From the NCBI GenBank assembly GCA_900469955.1, contig UBYX01000053.1:62001-126000 (forward strand): a stretch of DNA of 64,000 bases, written 5' to 3'. Position numbers and translations under genes: made by a program. The notes beneath the pieces are model-generated. The model was not told where the DNA came from. It saw only the letters and a program-made list of their open reading frames with translations, and ran no database searches. Position 1 is the stretch's first letter. The number at the start of each line of letters is the position of its first letter. Positions 54,150 to 62,740 of the stretch are shown in pieces. Source of the stretch: Hyphomicrobiales bacterium (GTDB taxonomy: Bacteria > Pseudomonadota > Alphaproteobacteria > Rhizobiales > Rhizobiaceae).

Positions 54150-55454
54150 ATGAATATCGTAATGGTTGGATCGGGTTATGTCGGTCTCGTTTCCGGAGCT
54201 TGCTTTGCGGATTTCGGACATCACGTCACCTGCCTCGACAAGGCCGTCGAAAAAATCGAAGCGCTGAAGAAGGGTGTGATCCCGATCTTCGAACCTGGCC
54301 TCGATGCACTGGTCGAGTCGAATGTCAAAGCGGGACGCCTGTCCTTCACGACCGATCTGAAGAGCGCGGTTGCCCAGGCCGACGTCGTCTTCATCGCCGT
54401 CGGCACCCCCTCGCGTCGCGGAGATGGCCATGCCGATCTTGGTTATGTCTATGCTGCCGCCGCAGAGATCGCAGAAGCGATCGATGGCTTCACGGTCGTC
54501 GTCACCAAATCCACCGTCCCCGTCGGCACCGGTGACGAGGTCGAGCGGATCATCCGCGAAACCAATCCGCAAGCCGATTTTGCCGTCGTCTCCAATCCCG
54601 AATTCCTCCGCGAAGGAGCCGCGATCGAAGACTTCAAGCGGCCGGACCGAATCGTCGTCGGGCTTTCCGACGAGCGCGCCCGCGGCGTGATGACGGAAGT
54701 CTACAGGCCGCTCTACCTCAACCAGTCGCCGCTGCTGTTCACGAGCCGCCGCACGTCCGAACTGATCAAATATGCGGCCAATGGCTTCCTGGCGATGAAG
54801 ATCACCTTCATCAACGAGATGGCCGATCTTTGCGAGCGCGTCGGTGCCGATGTCCAGGATGTTTCGCGCGGCATCGGCCTGGACGGCCGCATCGGCTCGA
54901 AATTCCTGCATGCCGGCCCGGGCTACGGCGGCTCCTGCTTCCCGAAGGACACGTTGGCGCTTGCCAAGACTGCGCAGGATAACGACAGCCCCGTCCGTCT
55001 GATCGAAGCGACCATCGCAGTCAACGACAACCGCAAGCGCGCCATGGGACGCAAGGTGATCGCCGCTGCCGGTGGAGAAGTGCGGGGCAAGAAAGTCGCG
55101 GTCTTCGGCCTTACCTTCAAGCCGAATACCGACGACATGCGCGACAGCCCTGCAATCGCGGTTGTCCAGACCCTGAAGGATGCGGGTGCAATCGTATCCG
55201 GCTACGATCCGGAGGGAATGGAAAACGCAAAGCAGATGATGGATATCGAATTCGCCAGCGGTCCGTATCAGGCCGCGGAAGGAGCCGATGTTGCCGTCCT
55301 CGTCACGGAATGGAACGAGTTTCGGGCGTTGGATCTCGAACGCCTCAAGTCGGTGATGAAGAGCCCCGTTCTGGTCGATCTGCGCAACGTCTATCGTAAG
55401 CCGGAAGTGGAAGCGCATGGCTTCACCTATTCCGGCATCGGCAAGCCGCTCTGA
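54150..55454 (+). CDS. ugd: UDP-glucose 6-dehydrogenase
   Basis: A 434-residue cytoplasmic enzyme oxidising UDP-glucose to UDP-glucuronate with NAD. The Rossmann motif is GSGYVGLVSGACFADFGH, then FIAVGTPSRRGDGHADL, STVPVGTGDEV and NPEFLREGAAIEDF. The catalytic Cys is in GYGGSCFPKDTLAL, and TFKPNTDDMRDSPAI is C-terminal. The ATG at 54150 follows GATGAGGA; a TTG two codons upstream is less likely. Rhizobia call the equivalent gene rkpK, and its product feeds capsule, EPS and LPS. The base composition is more GC-rich and regular than the genes after it. Confidence 0.97.
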   Translation: MNIVMVGSGYVGLVSGACFADFGHHVTCLDKAVEKIEALKKGVIPIFEPGLDALVESNVKAGRLSFTTDLKSAVAQADVVFIAVGTPSRRGDGHADLGYVYAAAAEIAEAIDGFTVVVTKSTVPVGTGDEVERIIRETNPQADFAVVSNPEFLREGAAIEDFKRPDRIVVGLSDERARGVMTEVYRPLYLNQSPLLFTSRRTSELIKYAANGFLAMKITFINEMADLCERVGADVQDVSRGIGLDGRIGSKFLHAGPGYGGSCFPKDTLALAKTAQDNDSPVRLIEATIAVNDNRKRAMGRKVIAAAGGEVRGKKVAVFGLTFKPNTDDMRDSPAIAVVQTLKDAGAIVSGYDPEGMENAKQMMDIEFASGPYQAAEGADVAVLVTEWNEFRALDLERLKSVMKSPVLVDLRNVYRKPEVEAHGFTYSGIGKPL

Positions 55455-55726
55455 CACTCTTCAACCGCAGTCTTGAACGGACGCCCGCAGCACCATGCTA
55501 GTGTGTCCCGCTCCGGTGCGATGGGGCAAGGGGTACTAATAGACCCTCAATTAAATTCCTTGTTGGTGCGATCGTTGAAGACGCGCCGGTGGGAGGAGCG
55601 TGGCACGAAGCACGACGTATCTTTCGCAAAAGGGTCCGGTCGAAGTGTAGGAGTAATATTGCGGCTTACGCACACCATGCAATTCGGTATAATTGAAACC
55701 TGAAAATACTGCTCGGTGAGTTTCGC

Positions 55727-56032
55727 ATGATCAGAATATTAAAATCCGCCGCATTCGTTTCTTCGCTATTTGTCATTGTCAACATCATGTATTTTGGCGA
55801 GGGAGAAGGTGTGGAATGTCCCGTAGACTTGGCGATCATCAAAGCTGAACAGCTTGCGATGGACAGGCATGGTGGGCAACTTCTTCAAAACCCCACAGCG
55901 CGATGGATCTCGGACTGTACTTTTAAGATCTCAGGCATCCTACTTATCGACGACACCGAACCTGTACGACTGGAGCATCCTTCGGTTGTTTTGAGGTTTG
56001 ACCGTAGCCTACGCAGGTGGAAAGAGCTGTGA
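55727..56032 (+). CDS. Small hypothetical exported protein
   Basis: A 101-residue protein. Hydrophobic N-terminus (ILKSAAFVSSLFVIVNIMYF, residues 3-22) reads as a signal peptide or a membrane anchor. The rest contains two Cys (VECPVD and SDCTFK) and no recognised domain. The start has only a modest GGTGAG ribosome site. It lies alone between ugd and gmd and is of doubtful importance, but the signal-like leader supports a real gene. Confidence 0.5.
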   Translation: MIRILKSAAFVSSLFVIVNIMYFGEGEGVECPVDLAIIKAEQLAMDRHGGQLLQNPTARWISDCTFKISGILLIDDTEPVRLEHPSVVLRFDRSLRRWKEL

Positions 56033-56239
56033 CGCGATGATTGCCGGCGCAGCCGAAAGATCAGACTGCCCCCAATGTCGGAAGGCGACAGAGCACAAGA
56101 TCTTGGTCAGGCCCAGCTTCTCGCGTTCAGTTCTGTGAGCGGAGCGGGTTACGCAAGGTTGATGCCAACTTAGCGTGTCATGGTGATGCGAATCAGAGGA
56201 AGCTCGGCTTCCAGAACTGTCGCATTTCGGTAGAGGGAC

Positions 56240-57346
56240 ATGATGAGTGAAGATTCCAAGAGCAACGGCAAGGTTGCATTAATCACCGGCGTCACCGGTC
56301 AGGACGGCGCCTATCTTGCTGGGTTGCTGCTAGACAAGGGGTATACCGTCCACGGCATCAAGCGACGTTCCTCAAGCTTCAACACTAATCGCATCGAGCA
56401 CCTTTACGAGGATCCTCATGTTGAGGACCCGCGATTCCTCTTGCATTTCGGCGATATGACGGATTCAACCAATCTGATCCGGGTTGTCCAAGAGACGCAG
56501 CCGGACGAGATTTATAACCTTGCCGCGCAGAGCCACGTCCAGGTCTCGTTCGAGACGCCAGAATATACAGCAAACGCCGACGGCACTGGAACACTGCGTC
56601 TGTTGGAGGCGATCCGCCTTTTGGGATTGACGAAGAAGACCCGCTTCTATCAGGCGTCCACCTCCGAGCTTTACGGCAAGGTTCAAGAAGTGCCGCAAAG
56701 CGAGACGACACCGTTCTATCCGCGCTCCCCTTACGCCGTGGCAAAACTCTACGCATACTGGATCGTCGTGAATTATCGTGAAGCTTACGGGATGCACGCA
56801 TCCAATGGCATCCTGTTCAATCACGAAAGTCCGATCCGCGGTGAGACCTTCGTTACCCGCAAGATCACCCGCGCTGCGGCCGCCATTCATCTGGGTCTCC
56901 AAGAACGACTGTTCCTCGGCAACTTGGATGCGAAACGCGACTGGGGTCATGCACGTGAATACGTGCGCGGCATGTGGTTGATGTTGCAGCAGGATGAGCC
57001 GGACGATTACGTGCTTGCCACCGGGGAGACGCATACTGTCCGTTCATTTGTAGAGAAGTCTTTCGCCAAAGTGGGCATGCCGATCGAATGGCGCGGGGAG
57101 GGCGTTGACGAAAAGGGCTACGACGCGACCTCGGGCCAATGCGTCGTTGAGATCGACCCGCGGTATTTCCGCCCTACGGAAGTGGATCTATTGATCGGTG
57201 ATCCTACGAAAGCACACCAAAAGCTCGGTTGGACGCATGAGACCAATCTCGATCAGCTCATCGCCGAAATGGTTCGCGAGGATTTGAAAGTGATGGCGCG
57301 GAACGTGCCTACTTCTGGAGGCAACAAAGGTCTCTCCCATGCCTGA
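56240..57346 (+). CDS. gmd: GDP-mannose 4,6-dehydratase
   Basis: A 368-residue SDR-type enzyme making GDP-4-keto-6-deoxymannose, the first step to GDP-L-fucose and related sugars. The N-terminal NADP motif is [18 protein letters not shown], then [17 protein letters not shown], the catalytic Thr/Ser in [12 protein letters not shown], and Tyr/Lys in [24 protein letters not shown] gives the start; a second ATG follows directly. It overlaps fcl by eight bases. Confidence 0.97.
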   Translation: MMSEDSKSNGKVALITGVTGQDGAYLAGLLLDKGYTVHGIKRRSSSFNTNRIEHLYEDPHVEDPRFLLHFGDMTDSTNLIRVVQETQPDEIYNLAAQSHVQVSFETPEYTANADGTGTLRLLEAIRLLGLTKKTRFYQASTSELYGKVQEVPQSETTPFYPRSPYAVAKLYAYWIVVNYREAYGMHASNGILFNHESPIRGETFVTRKITRAAAAIHLGLQERLFLGNLDAKRDWGHAREYVRGMWLMLQQDEPDDYVLATGETHTVRSFVEKSFAKVGMPIEWRGEGVDEKGYDATSGQCVVEIDPRYFRPTEVDLLIGDPTKAHQKLGWTHETNLDQLIAEMVREDLKVMARNVPTSGGNKGLSHA

Positions 57347-58286
57347 GACGATCTATAATCTTTCGGGCAAGAGGGTCTATGTCGCTGGCCATCGCGGGAT
57401 GGTTGGCTCCGCCATCGTTCGACGGCTCGCTTCCGAGGGTTGTGAAATTCTGACGGCAAACCGCTCCGAGGTGGATCTTACACGTCAGAGCGAGGTGGAG
57501 TCTTGGATGGAGAAAAACCGTCCAGACGCGGTTTTTCTGGCCGCTGCCAAAGTGGGCGGCATCCTCGCTAACGACACATATCCTGCCGATTTCCTCTATG
57601 ACAATCTGATCCTCGAGGCGAACATCATACATGCCGCCCATAAGGTTGGCGTGGAAAAGCTGCTGTTCCTTGGCTCGTCCTGCATTTATCCGAAATTCGC
57701 TGATCAGCCGATTGTCGAAGAAGCGTTACTGACCGGACCTCTCGAGCCGACCAACGAGTGGTATGCGATCGCCAAGATCGCCGGTATCAAACTGTGCCAA
57801 GCCTATCGAAAGCAGCATGGCAATGACTTCATCTCTGCCATGCCGACCAATCTCTATGGACCAGGGGATAATTTCGATCTGAAGTCAAGCCATGTCATGC
57901 CCGCGCTAATCCGCAAGGCGCATGAGGCAAAGGTAGGCCACCTAGCGGAAATCACCATCTGGGGTACGGGAACGCCCCGCCGCGAATTCCTTCATGTGGA
58001 CGATTGTGCTGACGCCTGCGTTCATCTGATGAAGGTCTATTCCGGCGACACGCACAACAATGTGGGCTCGGGCGAAGACATCACGATTCTAGAACTTACA
58101 CAACTCATATGCGAAATCGTTGGCTTTGAAGGAAAGATTGGCCACGACCTCAGTAAACCAGACGGCACGCCAAGAAAGCTGATGAGCATCAAGAAGCTGC
58201 AGGCTCTTGGTTGGTCGCCGAAAATCGAACTGGCGGAAGGCGTCGCCCACGCCTACCAATCATTTCTTTCCGATGAGAATGCCTAG
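57339..58286 (+). CDS. fcl: GDP-L-fucose synthase
   Basis: A 315-residue epimerase/reductase that turns the product of Gmd into GDP-L-fucose. The motifs are [37 protein letters not shown] with the catalytic Ser and Cys, and Tyr/Lys in [13 protein letters not shown]. The overlap with gmd fits a two-gene GDP-fucose unit. The presence of both implies L-fucose in a surface polymer. Confidence 0.96.
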   Translation: MPETIYNLSGKRVYVAGHRGMVGSAIVRRLASEGCEILTANRSEVDLTRQSEVESWMEKNRPDAVFLAAAKVGGILANDTYPADFLYDNLILEANIIHAAHKVGVEKLLFLGSSCIYPKFADQPIVEEALLTGPLEPTNEWYAIAKIAGIKLCQAYRKQHGNDFISAMPTNLYGPGDNFDLKSSHVMPALIRKAHEAKVGHLAEITIWGTGTPRREFLHVDDCADACVHLMKVYSGDTHNNVGSGEDITILELTQLICEIVGFEGKIGHDLSKPDGTPRKLMSIKKLQALGWSPKIELAEGVAHAYQSFLSDENA

Positions 58287-58560
58287 AGCCAGATAGTCAA
58301 ATTAAAGATAAAATCAAATAATGCAACTTTGAGATTCAAGGAAAAGCTAATACCTGATCGGAGCGAAAGCCTGTCAACGGTTTGCCGAAATCGCATAAGC
58401 TTCCTGAGTGAGATAACTACTCAATCGCATTTTCAGCTTTAAGCTTAATAATTAAACAAATTCGTTGACGGCTCGAGGATTTTTCCGCCGGCGCCGATTT
58501 TCTTATGGATTTTGCAGTGCAATATCGCTAATTGGACTGTGGCTTGGCGGGATTTCAACT

Positions 58561-59022
58561 ATGAATCGGAATGGTAGAATCAATATACTGGCTGTATCCT
58601 CCAGTGGAGGGCACTGGGAGCAGCTTCTTCTTGTCGCACAAAAAATTCCCAGTGAAAATCTGTTCTTTGTTACAACCAAACAAGAGTTGCTCGATAATGC
58701 AAAGATCAGTCAAGGGCAGGTGGTCGCGGACTGCAATCAAAATAAGGTCTTGCAGACCTTGAAGTGTACTCTCCAGTGCCTTGCCATAGTTTTTTTGAAG
58801 CGGCCGGCGGTCGTAATTTCCACCGGGGCTGCTCCGGGATTGATTTGCCTGGCGTTGGGTCGCCTCCTTGGCGCCCATACAATTTGGATCGATAGTGTAG
58901 CGAATGTGGAGAAGCTTTCTCTGTCTGGCAAATTTGCCCAATATTTCGCCAAGGTCTGGCTAACTCAGTGGGAGCATCTGACGCAGGCGTCAGGACCGCA
59001 ATTTGCGGGTCGAGTCCTATGA
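58561..59022 (+). CDS. PssD/Alg14-like glycosyltransferase membrane subunit
   Basis: A 153-residue protein similar to the Alg14/PssD/EpsE family, which anchors and donates part of the acceptor site of a two-part glycosyltransferase. It begins INILAVSSSGGHWEQLL and has FVTTKQELLDN, VISTGAAPGLICLALGRLLG and IWIDSVANVEKLSLSGK. The ATG at 58561 is where family similarity begins; the frame is open further upstream. Its TGA overlaps the ATG of the next gene. Confidence 0.88.
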   Translation: MNRNGRINILAVSSSGGHWEQLLLVAQKIPSENLFFVTTKQELLDNAKISQGQVVADCNQNKVLQTLKCTLQCLAIVFLKRPAVVISTGAAPGLICLALGRLLGAHTIWIDSVANVEKLSLSGKFAQYFAKVWLTQWEHLTQASGPQFAGRVL

Positions 59023-59513
59023 TCGTTGTCACTGTGGGAACACAATTGCCATTCGATCGGCTCGTCGAAGCAATCGATTCATTGGCGCCGAAGTTAAATC
59101 AAAAGATTTTTGCGCAGATAGGGCCTGGGCGGTATATGCCTAAGAACATAGACTGGAGCGCGAATGTTGAGGCGGGCGCGTTCGATGCAATGCTTCGCGC
59201 AGCATCCGTTATTGTATCCCATGCAGGGATAGGTACCGTTTTAAAGGCGTACAAATACGCCAAGCCCATAATTCTTATGCCCCGCCAGGCGGTACTTGGA
59301 GAACACCGCAACGACCATCAACTCGCCACGGTCTCCCAGCTTGGTGAGCGGCCCGGGATCTATGTCGCAAACAACGAGAGCGAGCTCCAAGAACTCCTTC
59401 AATCATCTCTAGGTCCGGCAGTAGCCTCCGACAGCGTGTTTCTCGCCCGTGGAAGGCTTCAGGATTTCGTTTTTCAAGAGGTGAATAACGCCATTAAATT
59501 GAAACGGGGTTGA
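59019..59513 (+). CDS. PssE/Alg13-like glycosyltransferase catalytic subunit
   Basis: A 164-residue partner of the preceding protein, similar to Alg13 and PssE: MIVVTVGTQLPFDRLVEAI, SHAGIGTVLKAYKYAKPIILMPRQAVLGEHRNDHQ. Together the two form one GT-B enzyme, in R. leguminosarum type systems a glucuronosyltransferase acting on the lipid-linked sugar. UDP-glucuronate from ugd would be the donor here, an inference from the context. A 4-base ATGA overlap with the first subunit enforces equal synthesis. Confidence 0.88.
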   Translation: MIVVTVGTQLPFDRLVEAIDSLAPKLNQKIFAQIGPGRYMPKNIDWSANVEAGAFDAMLRAASVIVSHAGIGTVLKAYKYAKPIILMPRQAVLGEHRNDHQLATVSQLGERPGIYVANNESELQELLQSSLGPAVASDSVFLARGRLQDFVFQEVNNAIKLKRG

Positions 59514-59515
59514 GA

Positions 59516-60358
59516 ATGGAACGCGATATTCTCATCCCGGGGTTTGTATTGATCTCCACATCGGACGCGCTGTCTCCCAGGAAGCAGGAACTGCAACGTT
59601 TAGTTGATTCCATGAATGCGTTCAAACTCCGCAATCCCAAAATCCCGCTTCGGTTGGTTTTGTTGCTGCAGCGAAGTAACGGCGAACACAGCCTCAGTTT
59701 TCCCGACTGGGTGCAATTGATTACCTACGGTGGGAGAGTATCGCTGTCGGCGGCGCGCAACCTGCTTCTAGATACTGCTCTGCATCAAAACCTTATCGGA
59801 GAGGCTGACATTGTGGCGTTTCCGGATGATGATTGTTGGTATCCGGATGGGGTGCTGGAGTACATCTATACTAGGTTCGCGAGCCAACCCACATTAGACT
59901 GCTGGTTCTGCCGCTATTCATCACAGCCCTCTCCTATTGGCGACATGGTGGAAACCTCCCCACGTCTTCAACAGTTGATCGCTCGGGCGTCATCCAACAC
60001 TATTTTCCTCAGGGGAGGGGTCGTGAAATCGTCCGGTCACTTTGACGTGCGATTAGGGGTCGGTGCCGAAATCAACGGTGGCGAAGACACCGAGTATGCT
60101 TTGCGTGTCAAGCGCATCGCGCGGAAGATCCTGTTCTTGGATGTGCCGGCCGTCGGCCATCGTGATCCCGATCCACGATTGCGCCCACGTTACTTTACAG
60201 GATCGTTGGTCGCCATTGCGCTCCACGCGCGGGGTATTTTGGGATACTGGGCGGCGTTCCGCAAAGTTCTCGTTGGTGTAGGATTAGTAGCGTCGCAGCA
60301 ACTGGCGTATCGAGAGTTTATCGGTGCGTTGAAGCTTGTGGCGAGCATCAGATCGTAA
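59516..60358 (+). CDS. Glycosyltransferase, family 2-like (GT-A)
   Basis: A 280-residue enzyme of the GT-A fold. The substrate loop is GRVSLSAARNLLLD, with the DXD-like motif VAFPDDDCWYPDGVLEY and the general-base region EINGGEDTEYALRVKRI. Near the C-terminus a helix may associate with the membrane. Donor sugar is not readable from sequence. The ATG at 59516 lies just after the pssE-like stop; a TTG at 59510 is another possibility. Confidence 0.82.
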   Translation: MERDILIPGFVLISTSDALSPRKQELQRLVDSMNAFKLRNPKIPLRLVLLLQRSNGEHSLSFPDWVQLITYGGRVSLSAARNLLLDTALHQNLIGEADIVAFPDDDCWYPDGVLEYIYTRFASQPTLDCWFCRYSSQPSPIGDMVETSPRLQQLIARASSNTIFLRGGVVKSSGHFDVRLGVGAEINGGEDTEYALRVKRIARKILFLDVPAVGHRDPDPRLRPRYFTGSLVAIALHARGILGYWAAFRKVLVGVGLVASQQLAYREFIGALKLVASIRS

Positions 60359-60444
60359 AGCGAACCCAGCGGTAGGCAAGTATATTGGCCGATTATCTGA
60401 TAGTCCTTTTGTAAAGGGCATGGAAGAGAAATGCAGCAGCAACA

Positions 60445-61116
60445 ATGCTATGGCTAAAGTGTATGCATATATTCCCTTTGGTCCCGCGCGTCGCCTTGGT
60501 GCTTTTTACCCCTCCCGCGCTAGCGGCAGGGCAGCCAGTCGATGCAAAGATACCTCTGAAGATCGTGTCTTTTGGTACCTCGCTGACGAAGACCGGTGGC
60601 TGGCAACGGTCTCTCCAAGGTGCGCTTTCGGCATGCTTTGAACGACCAGTGGAGATATTTACCGTTGCCTTCAGTGGTGCCTCATCCGATTGGGCCGTCG
60701 CCCACACTTCCGACGTCATAGCGCTGAGACCGGACATTGTCCTCGTTGAGTTCTATGCCAATGACGCGGCGATAAACCGATGGATGACAGTGAACCGGAG
60801 CCGAGCCAACATTGTGAACGTCCTTGAGCGTCTGACGGAAGGGCTGCCGGGGGTACGCATCATTTTCACCAAGATGAATCCCTTCCTCGGCCTAAGTGGC
60901 TACATACGTCCATTTCTCGGCTCGTACGTCTCAGCTCACTTAGAGGAAGCACGCCTCCACCACATGGAGTTTGTTGATTATTCGCCCTCTTGGCGCACCT
61001 TATCAGATGGGGATTTGCATCGAAGCATACCTGATGGGTCTCATCCGCTGCCGGAGGCGGCATCGAGTATTATAGTCCCGACTATGACGCAATACCTTTG
61101 TGGAGGCAAAAAATGA
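60445..61116 (+). CDS. SGNH/GDSL-type hydrolase, exported
   Basis: A 223-residue esterase-like protein. A leader (PLVPRVALVLFTPPALAAG) fits a signal peptide. Block I is FGTSLTKTGG (GTS instead of GDS), block III is FYANDAAINR with the Asn of the oxyanion hole, and the Asp/His pair is in DGSHPLPEA. In polysaccharide clusters these proteins often add or remove acetyl groups in the periplasm, which would fit the adjacent acyltransferase. The start is unclear (ATG 60445 or ATG 60463). Confidence 0.8.
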   Translation: MLWLKCMHIFPLVPRVALVLFTPPALAAGQPVDAKIPLKIVSFGTSLTKTGGWQRSLQGALSACFERPVEIFTVAFSGASSDWAVAHTSDVIALRPDIVLVEFYANDAAINRWMTVNRSRANIVNVLERLTEGLPGVRIIFTKMNPFLGLSGYIRPFLGSYVSAHLEEARLHHMEFVDYSPSWRTLSDGDLHRSIPDGSHPLPEAASSIIVPTMTQYLCGGKK

Positions 61117-61358
61117 GAAGGTCAGTTCTACCTTCGTTTGTTCTTCTTAACGAAGTTCTGACCTATAAATACTTTCAAGTTGCTTCCAAATCCGCAAGGA
61201 TTTCATTATTTTGCTCCGTATGGAGCGCTGATCATTAGCGATGGGGAAAGCGTTTCAATCCAACAATTGGTGGCGTCGAGGAGGTCCATGCGGATCTGAA
61301 TGCAGTCACGAAAGGCTCGCGTCATGACGAGATTCTACATCACCGAAGGAACCGGATA

Positions 61359-61802
61359 TTGAGATCGCTAAACCAATTTTTGAAGCTGCAACGATTCTTG
61401 GTCCATGTGCGGCGGCTTATTTTTGTACGCGTTTGGGGAATGGATATTCACCCAACGTCCGTTATGTCATTGTCGGCCAAGCTAGATCTCACGTATCCGA
61501 GGGGTATTCACATCGGAGAGTACACCTATGTCGCCTTCGGGGCTTCGATACTTAGCCACGATATGACACGAGCACTGAAGACTGACACTCGAATTGGGAA
61601 ATCATGTTTTATCGGGGCGAGGAGCATTATTCTGCCCGGCGTGACCGTGGGTGACAACAGCATTGTTGCTGCAGGGGCTGTCGTTGTGAAAGACGTACCA
61701 CCGAATACAATTGTAGCCGGAAATCCCGCAAAAGTCGTTCGAGAAGGTATTGAAACCCTGCGATGGGGAAGGCTTAAAGAATATGTGAATGTTGCGCGCT
61801 AA
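61359..61802 (+). CDS. Left-handed beta-helix acyltransferase (WcaF/Maa-like)
   Basis: A 147-residue trimeric acetyltransferase. Hexapeptide repeats run from about residue 35 ([62 protein letters not shown]), followed by the loop [17 protein letters not shown]. It probably O-acetylates a sugar precursor. Start is a TTG with AAGGA upstream, as no in-frame ATG fits. It is about 240 bases after the SGNH gene. Confidence 0.88.
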   Translation: MRSLNQFLKLQRFLVHVRRLIFVRVWGMDIHPTSVMSLSAKLDLTYPRGIHIGEYTYVAFGASILSHDMTRALKTDTRIGKSCFIGARSIILPGVTVGDNSIVAAGAVVVKDVPPNTIVAGNPAKVVREGIETLRWGRLKEYVNVAR

Positions 61803-61864
61803 CGCACATAGCTTTACCAAGCGAGTATACCTACAGGTAATTTTCCTAAGCGGAGCAAAATGAG

Positions 61865-62740
61865 ATGAAAATTTCAGTGGTGATTCCTGTAAGGAACCGG
61901 CCGCATTCGTTGCCCCGGGCAGTTGAAAGCGCTCTTGGTCAAACAAACTCTCCCGACGAAATCATTATTGTGGATGACGGTTCCACCGATAGCACTCCAG
62001 AAGTTGGACAACAACTTGCCCGCGATGAGCGGAAGGTAATGTTTCTTCGTCTGGAAAATAACGGTGGAGCGCCGATTGCGCGTAACACGGGAGCCGCGGC
62101 AGCGTCCGGCGAGCTTCTTGCTTTTTTGGACTCTGACGATGTCTGGAAGCCGACTAAACTTGAAAAGCAGTCATTTTTACTCTCGCGCTTCCCGGACAGT
62201 CCCGCCGTATATTGCGGCTTCGAGTACCATTATCTGAAGCGCGCTGTGCGCGTGGCAATCCCTAAGCCATGCGTTACTAGGACGGATCTCTATGGAAGAA
62301 ACGTACTGGGAGGAACATCTTGTGTGTTGGTACGCAGGAGCGCCTTCAAGGACGCCGGGCGATTTTTAGAGGGGCTCCCCAGCTGTCAGGATTGGGAGTT
62401 GTGGCTTCGCCTTGCGAAGCTTGGTCCACTGAGATCGGTTCAAGAGCCGCTGGTTGAATATCATTTTGATGGCGAAGGGCGTATCTCTAAGAATCGAGCC
62501 AACGTGGAAAAGGGGCATGAAACTGTATTTGGAGCCGTTAATGCCGCTATTACTGATCCGCGAGAGCTGAAGATTGTTCAAGCTAAGCAGGCCATAAGGA
62601 TGGCCGAGGTATATGCTAAGCAGTTCTTAGATTCCCGCGCGGTACTGCGACAAGTGAGGCATGCATTGCGCTTAAATCCCACCGCGGAAACGATGTATAC
62701 AGGGGTAAAAGCCATATCAAACCTATTAATTCGAAATTGA
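61865..62740 (+). CDS. Glycosyltransferase family 2
   Basis: A 291-residue GT-A enzyme with a canonical start, ISVVIPVRNRPHSLPRAVESALGQT, the nucleotide-binding IIIVDDGSTDST, the DXD motif LAFLDSDDVWKPTKLEKQ, and the acceptor region SCQDWELWLRLAKLG. Donor not known. The stop TGA shares its A with the ATG of the flippase gene, so they are coupled. Confidence 0.93.
   Translation: MKISVVIPVRNRPHSLPRAVESALGQTNSPDEIIIVDDGSTDSTPEVGQQLARDERKVMFLRLENNGGAPIARNTGAAAASGELLAFLDSDDVWKPTKLEKQSFLLSRFPDSPAVYCGFEYHYLKRAVRVAIPKPCVTRTDLYGRNVLGGTSCVLVRRSAFKDAGRFLEGLPSCQDWELWLRLAKLGPLRSVQEPLVEYHFDGEGRISKNRANVEKGHETVFGAVNAAITDPRELKIVQAKQAIRMAEVYAKQFLDSRAVLRQVRHALRLNPTAETMYTGVKAISNLLIRN

Noticed and set aside
54054-55457. 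Minus-strand open frame of 467 codons opposite ugd
   Set aside because: Mirror frame of a high-GC gene; ugd is complete with all motifs on the other strand.
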